From Lachnospiraceae bacterium UBA1258 (GTDB lineage Bacteria > Bacillota > Clostridia > Lachnospirales > Lachnospiraceae): a stretch of 7,280 nt of DNA. Positions 6,126 to 7,280 of the stretch are shown here, piece after piece. The translations under genes and the position numbers were made by a program. The stretch covers positions 25,312 to 32,591 of the forward strand of contig DBVS01000017.1 of NCBI GenBank assembly GCA_002308235.1. The letters are read 5' to 3'. Below the pieces are notes generated by a model that did not search any database, was not told where the DNA came from, and saw nothing but the letters and a program-made list of their open reading frames with translations. Position 1 is the first letter of the stretch. Each line of letters starts with the position of its first letter.

Positions 6126-6143
6126 AGCTGATGACGGGAATCG
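6126..6143 (-). other. tRNA-Thr 3'-end relic, likely attachment site of an integrative element
   Basis: Read on the minus strand, CGATTCCCGTCATCAGCT matches, from memory, the 3' end of tRNA-Thr(GGT) genes in clostridia: end of the T-loop, T-stem 3' side and the acceptor strand CATCAGC plus discriminator base. Upstream of this the match breaks down: TCGAG in place of a T-stem partner pairs poorly, and no anticodon arm, D-arm or 5' acceptor GCTGATG follows. A full tRNA is therefore absent. This is what remains on one side when a tyrosine-recombinase element inserts in a tRNA 3' end and rebuilds the whole tRNA at its other end. Confidence 0.6.
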
Positions 6144-6204
6144 GACTCGAGTAAACTCTGAAAAAGCCAGCAAAATCAATACTTTTCGAAGGAGGAAAGC
6201 ACGC

Positions 6205-6224
6205 TGTCTTCAACTTGTCTTCAA
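6205..6224. repeat. Direct repeat near the element junction, possible recombinase arm site
   Basis: TGTCTTCAA occurs at 6205-6213 and 6216-6224, an 11-base period, about one helical turn. It lies about 65 bases from the tRNA relic. Tandem short repeats at this distance from a core site are typical arm-type binding sites of tyrosine recombinases; here the role is inferred from placement only. Confidence 0.4.
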
Positions 6225-6265
6225 AATAGACCTCAAAAGTGCTAAAACACGGAGGAAAAAAAGAC

Positions 6266-6463
6266 ATGCAGAAATTCAATGAAATGACTGACAATAGTAT
6301 TCAAGAAGAAAGATTGCTGGAGGAAGTTGACAGAGCCGACCGAATCTTTTTAATAATATCCGGAGTATTCTTCTTTGCCTGTATACTGCTTATGGTAATT
6401 CTGCTCTGTATAGTATGCTCCTTAAAGGACTATTTGTTTATCATAATGTCACGTATGTATTGA
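6266..6463 (+). CDS. Small single-pass membrane protein of unknown function
   Basis: This 65-residue protein starts at ATG 6266 with GGAGG at 6251-6255 (10-base spacing, slightly long but strong). An upstream in-frame ATG at 6239 has no ribosome binding site and would put the GGAGG inside the gene. Residues 1-26 are polar and acidic, with QEERLLEEVDRADR likely helical; about 27-52 is a strongly hydrophobic helix with two cysteines near its end; a short hydrophobic tail, KDYLFIIMSRMY, follows. I do not recognise a family. It is alone on its strand, ends 41 bases before the stop of the convergent regulator gene, and shares a terminator with it. Size and place fit element cargo, but a toxin-like or superinfection role would be guesswork. 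Confidence 0.65.
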   Translation: MQKFNEMTDNSIQEERLLEEVDRADRIFLIISGVFFFACILLMVILLCIVCSLKDYLFIIMSRMY

Positions 6464-6471
6464 TAAAAGCA

Positions 6472-6510
6472 AGCCGCCATATCCCTAATAAGGAGCGTGG
6501 CGGCTCACTT
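6472..6510. terminator. Shared terminator between convergent small genes
   Basis: AGCCGCCA (6472-6479) pairs with TGGCGGCT (6498-6505); a wobble pair and an inner TCC/GGA can extend it. On the plus strand CACTTTTTATC follows, serving the 6266-6463 gene. On the minus strand the stem is followed by TTGCTTTTATC and serves the regulator gene, whose stop codon (6505-6507) touches the stem. Confidence 0.8.
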
Positions 6511-6681
6511 TTTATCCGGCTTTAAATTCTGTAAAGCGTACTTACAAGCCTGAATAACAAACCCGCTGAACGTGGTACTCTTCCCTTCTATTGCCTTTTC
6601 TATCTCCTGAACAAGTTGTAAAGGAAAACGGATTGTTTTGTTTTCGGTTTCTTTTTTGTCTGATTTAATTCGAAATGCCAT
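6505..6681 (-). CDS. Small ribbon-helix-helix (Arc-like) DNA-binding protein
   Basis: This 58-residue protein has a basic N-terminal arm (MAFRIKSDKK), a beta strand NKTIRFP (about 14-20), helix A LQLVQEIEKAIEG (21-33), a turn with KSTTFS, and helix B SGFVIQACKYALQNL (39-53), the plan of ribbon-helix-helix repressors and close to phage-type YlcI/YnfO-like proteins. ATG 6681 is chosen because GGGAGG lies 8 bases upstream; ATG 6687 is only 2 bases from it, and a TTG at 6714 lies before it. RHH proteins act as dimers of paired beta strands in the major groove and commonly repress their own promoter. No toxin gene overlaps or follows it. ATTGCAAT boxes upstream are its likely operator. Confidence 0.8.
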   Translation of the reverse strand: MAFRIKSDKKETENKTIRFPLQLVQEIEKAIEGKSTTFSGFVIQACKYALQNLKPDKK

Positions 6682-6706
6682 GTTCATTGCCTCCCATATG
6701 TTATGG

Positions 6707-6751
6707 TATTGCAATTTACATGGACTGTATGCATTGCAATCTGCATTGCAT
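6707..6751. promoter_or_regulatory. Repeated ATTGCAAT boxes upstream of the RHH gene, likely operator
   Basis: The 8-base palindrome ATTGCAAT occurs at 6708-6715 and 6733-6740, and a 7-base partial copy (ATTGCAT) at 6745-6751. TGCATTGCA is directly repeated at 6730-6738 and 6742-6750, a 12-base period. The boxes begin 26 bases upstream of the RHH start codon, over the region where its promoter must lie. Short, evenly spaced repeats are typical of RHH operators. No clear -35/-10 pair could be fixed on the minus strand. Confidence 0.5.
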
Positions 6752-6861
6752 AACGTCGAGCTTTGTGGTATTTTATGGGTGAATACTTGTTATGGATGGA
6801 TGCGTTATATTAATGCTCATTTTCAGAGCCGGTATTTTTTATTTTGCAGATTATATTACTA

Positions 6862-6870
6862 TGATATAAT
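6862..6870 (+). promoter_or_regulatory. Extended -10 promoter for the coiled-coil membrane protein gene
   Basis: TGATATAAT is a perfect extended -10; the wider ATGATATAAT (6861-6870) is identical to that before the Dabb gene. TTGCAG at 6844-6849 could be a weak -35 with a 15-base spacer. Transcription from about 6877 gives a leader of about 27 bases ending in GGAGG (6893-6897). Confidence 0.55.
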
Positions 6871-6903
6871 CTATATTAAACGATATAGCGACGGAGGCTT
6901 CTC

Positions 6904-7280
6904 ATGAAGAAAAAAATCATCATTACAATCATTGCTCTTGTGGCAATAGGTGCCGGAGTATTCGGATGTATTAGATATAACCAGATCAAGGCCGCTCAAA
7001 AGCAGGAAGCTTATGAGGCTGAACAGGCAGCTAAAGAAGCTGAGCAGGCGGCTCTTAAAGCTGAGCAGGAACGTCTTGAAAAAGAAGCTTTGATTGAGGA
7101 ATACAAAGCCGAAGCCCGTACCTATTACGATGCACACACGAAAGACTTCATATTTGAGCCTGACATGACGCGTGAGCGGTTCACGGATGAATATGTGACC
7201 TTAAGGCAGGCAGGAAGCACAGGTGACGAAGCAATTGAGTCAATCAGAAATGGCATTTGGGCGGTAACATACTTTGAGAA
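6904..7280 (+). CDS. Membrane-anchored coiled-coil protein of unknown function, cut by the window edge
   Basis: The frame from ATG 6904 is open for 125 codons to the right edge. GGAGG lies 6 bases upstream, an excellent site. The chain begins MKKKIIITIIALVAIGAGVFGC, a basic start plus one hydrophobic helix (about 5-22). This is either an uncleaved anchor or an unusual lipoprotein signal: Cys22 follows V-F-G, and Phe at the -2 place is atypical. Residues about 28-70 are rich in Ala, Glu, Gln and Lys with repeated AEQAAKEAEQAALKAEQERL-like heptads, a strong coiled coil. From about 72 the composition becomes mixed (YYDAHTKDFIFEPDMTRERF), suggesting a folded outer domain. No family was recognised. 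It is likely element cargo, the first gene of a rightward unit. Confidence 0.75.
   Translation, partial: MKKKIIITIIALVAIGAGVFGCIRYNQIKAAQKQEAYEAEQAAKEAEQAALKAEQERLEKEALIEEYKAEARTYYDAHTKDFIFEPDMTRERFTDEYVTLRQAGSTGDEAIESIRNGIWAVTYFE

Larger units (their letters stand above)
5871..6265. other. Gene-free spacer between the Dabb gene and the small membrane protein
   Basis: No credible gene was found on either strand in these 395 bases; the open frames crossing them have no ribosome binding site or recognisable protein character. The stretch holds the palindromic repeats, GC hairpins at 5914-5931 (GCAGGTC with GACCTGC) and 5940-5950 (GGGC with GCCC), a small CCCC/GGGG stem at 6047-6058, two terminators, the tRNA-Thr relic and a direct repeat at 6205-6224. 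GC richness up to about 6060 gives way to AT-richer sequence after the relic. Confidence 0.7.
6144..7280. mobile_element. Edge of a putative integrative element, running beyond the window
   Basis: The region starts at the tRNA-Thr relic and continues past the right edge. Supporting signs are the relic with its own terminator, a 9-base direct repeat near the junction, small orphan genes on both strands, a phage/plasmid-type ribbon-helix-helix regulator, and AT-richer DNA than the left half of the window. No integrase, excisionase, relaxase or structural phage gene is visible, so the kind of element (prophage, ICE, island or relic) cannot be told. Confidence 0.45.

Noticed and set aside
6120..6215. 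A complete tRNA gene on the minus strand
   Set aside because: Only the T-loop end, T-stem 3' side and acceptor 3' side are present; no matching 5' acceptor, D-arm or anticodon arm could be found.
6073..6294. Minus-strand open frame across the terminator and tRNA relic
   Set aside because: It crosses a strong terminator and the tRNA fragment, has no ribosome binding site and no similarity to the end of an integrase that I could recognise.
6266..6681. Toxin-antitoxin pair made of the RHH protein and the small membrane protein
   Set aside because: RHH antitoxins normally sit directly before a toxin on the same strand; these genes are convergent and share only a terminator, so pairing is unsupported.

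Overview
The window looks like the chromosome of a low-to-mid GC Gram-positive anaerobe, most likely a clostridium of the Lachnospiraceae type. This rests on the two-subunit iron-sulfur serine dehydratase, strong GGAGG-type ribosome binding sites, a zinc-ribbon membrane protein with a transglutaminase-like domain, a secreted SH3/C39-like cysteine peptidase, and a relic matching the 3' end of a tRNA-Thr. No species can be named from the sequence alone.

Layout. From 1 to 5273 five genes run on the minus strand. In transcription order they are: a secreted SH3 plus C39-like peptidase (5273-4308); the L-serine dehydratase beta and alpha subunits sdaAB and sdaAA (4210-3554 and 3550-2687, 3 bases apart); a 679-residue zinc-ribbon, single-pass, EF-hand-like and transglutaminase-like protein (2619-580); and an MgtC/SapB membrane protein (389 to beyond the left edge). 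The spacers hold inverted repeats, most without T-tracts, so they resemble regulatory stems more than plain terminators. A divergent region (5274-5588) holds an orphan minus-strand terminator and promoter candidates for both directions. A plus-strand Dabb-domain gene follows (5589-5870).

From 5867 to 6117 there is no gene. It holds a short tandem repeat of palindromes, several GC-rich hairpins and two strong, probably bidirectional terminators. At 6126-6143 lies an 18-base perfect match, recalled from memory, to the 3' end of a tRNA-Thr gene on the minus strand, without the rest of the tRNA. A terminator sits just downstream of it in the tRNA direction. This is the expected mark of an integrative element inserted into a tRNA, with the element to the right.

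From 6144 to the right edge the content fits an accessory element: a direct repeat near the junction that could be a recombinase arm site, a 65-residue membrane protein (6266-6463), a convergent ribbon-helix-helix regulator (6681-6505) with repeated ATTGCAAT boxes upstream, and a partial membrane-anchored coiled-coil protein (6904 to the edge). No integrase is visible.

Functionally, only sdaAB/sdaAA form a certain pair (serine to pyruvate and ammonia). The two cysteine-peptidase-like exported proteins are not evidently linked to it beyond sharing a strand. The most interesting parts are the element boundary with its unknown cargo, and the multidomain protein at 580-2619.
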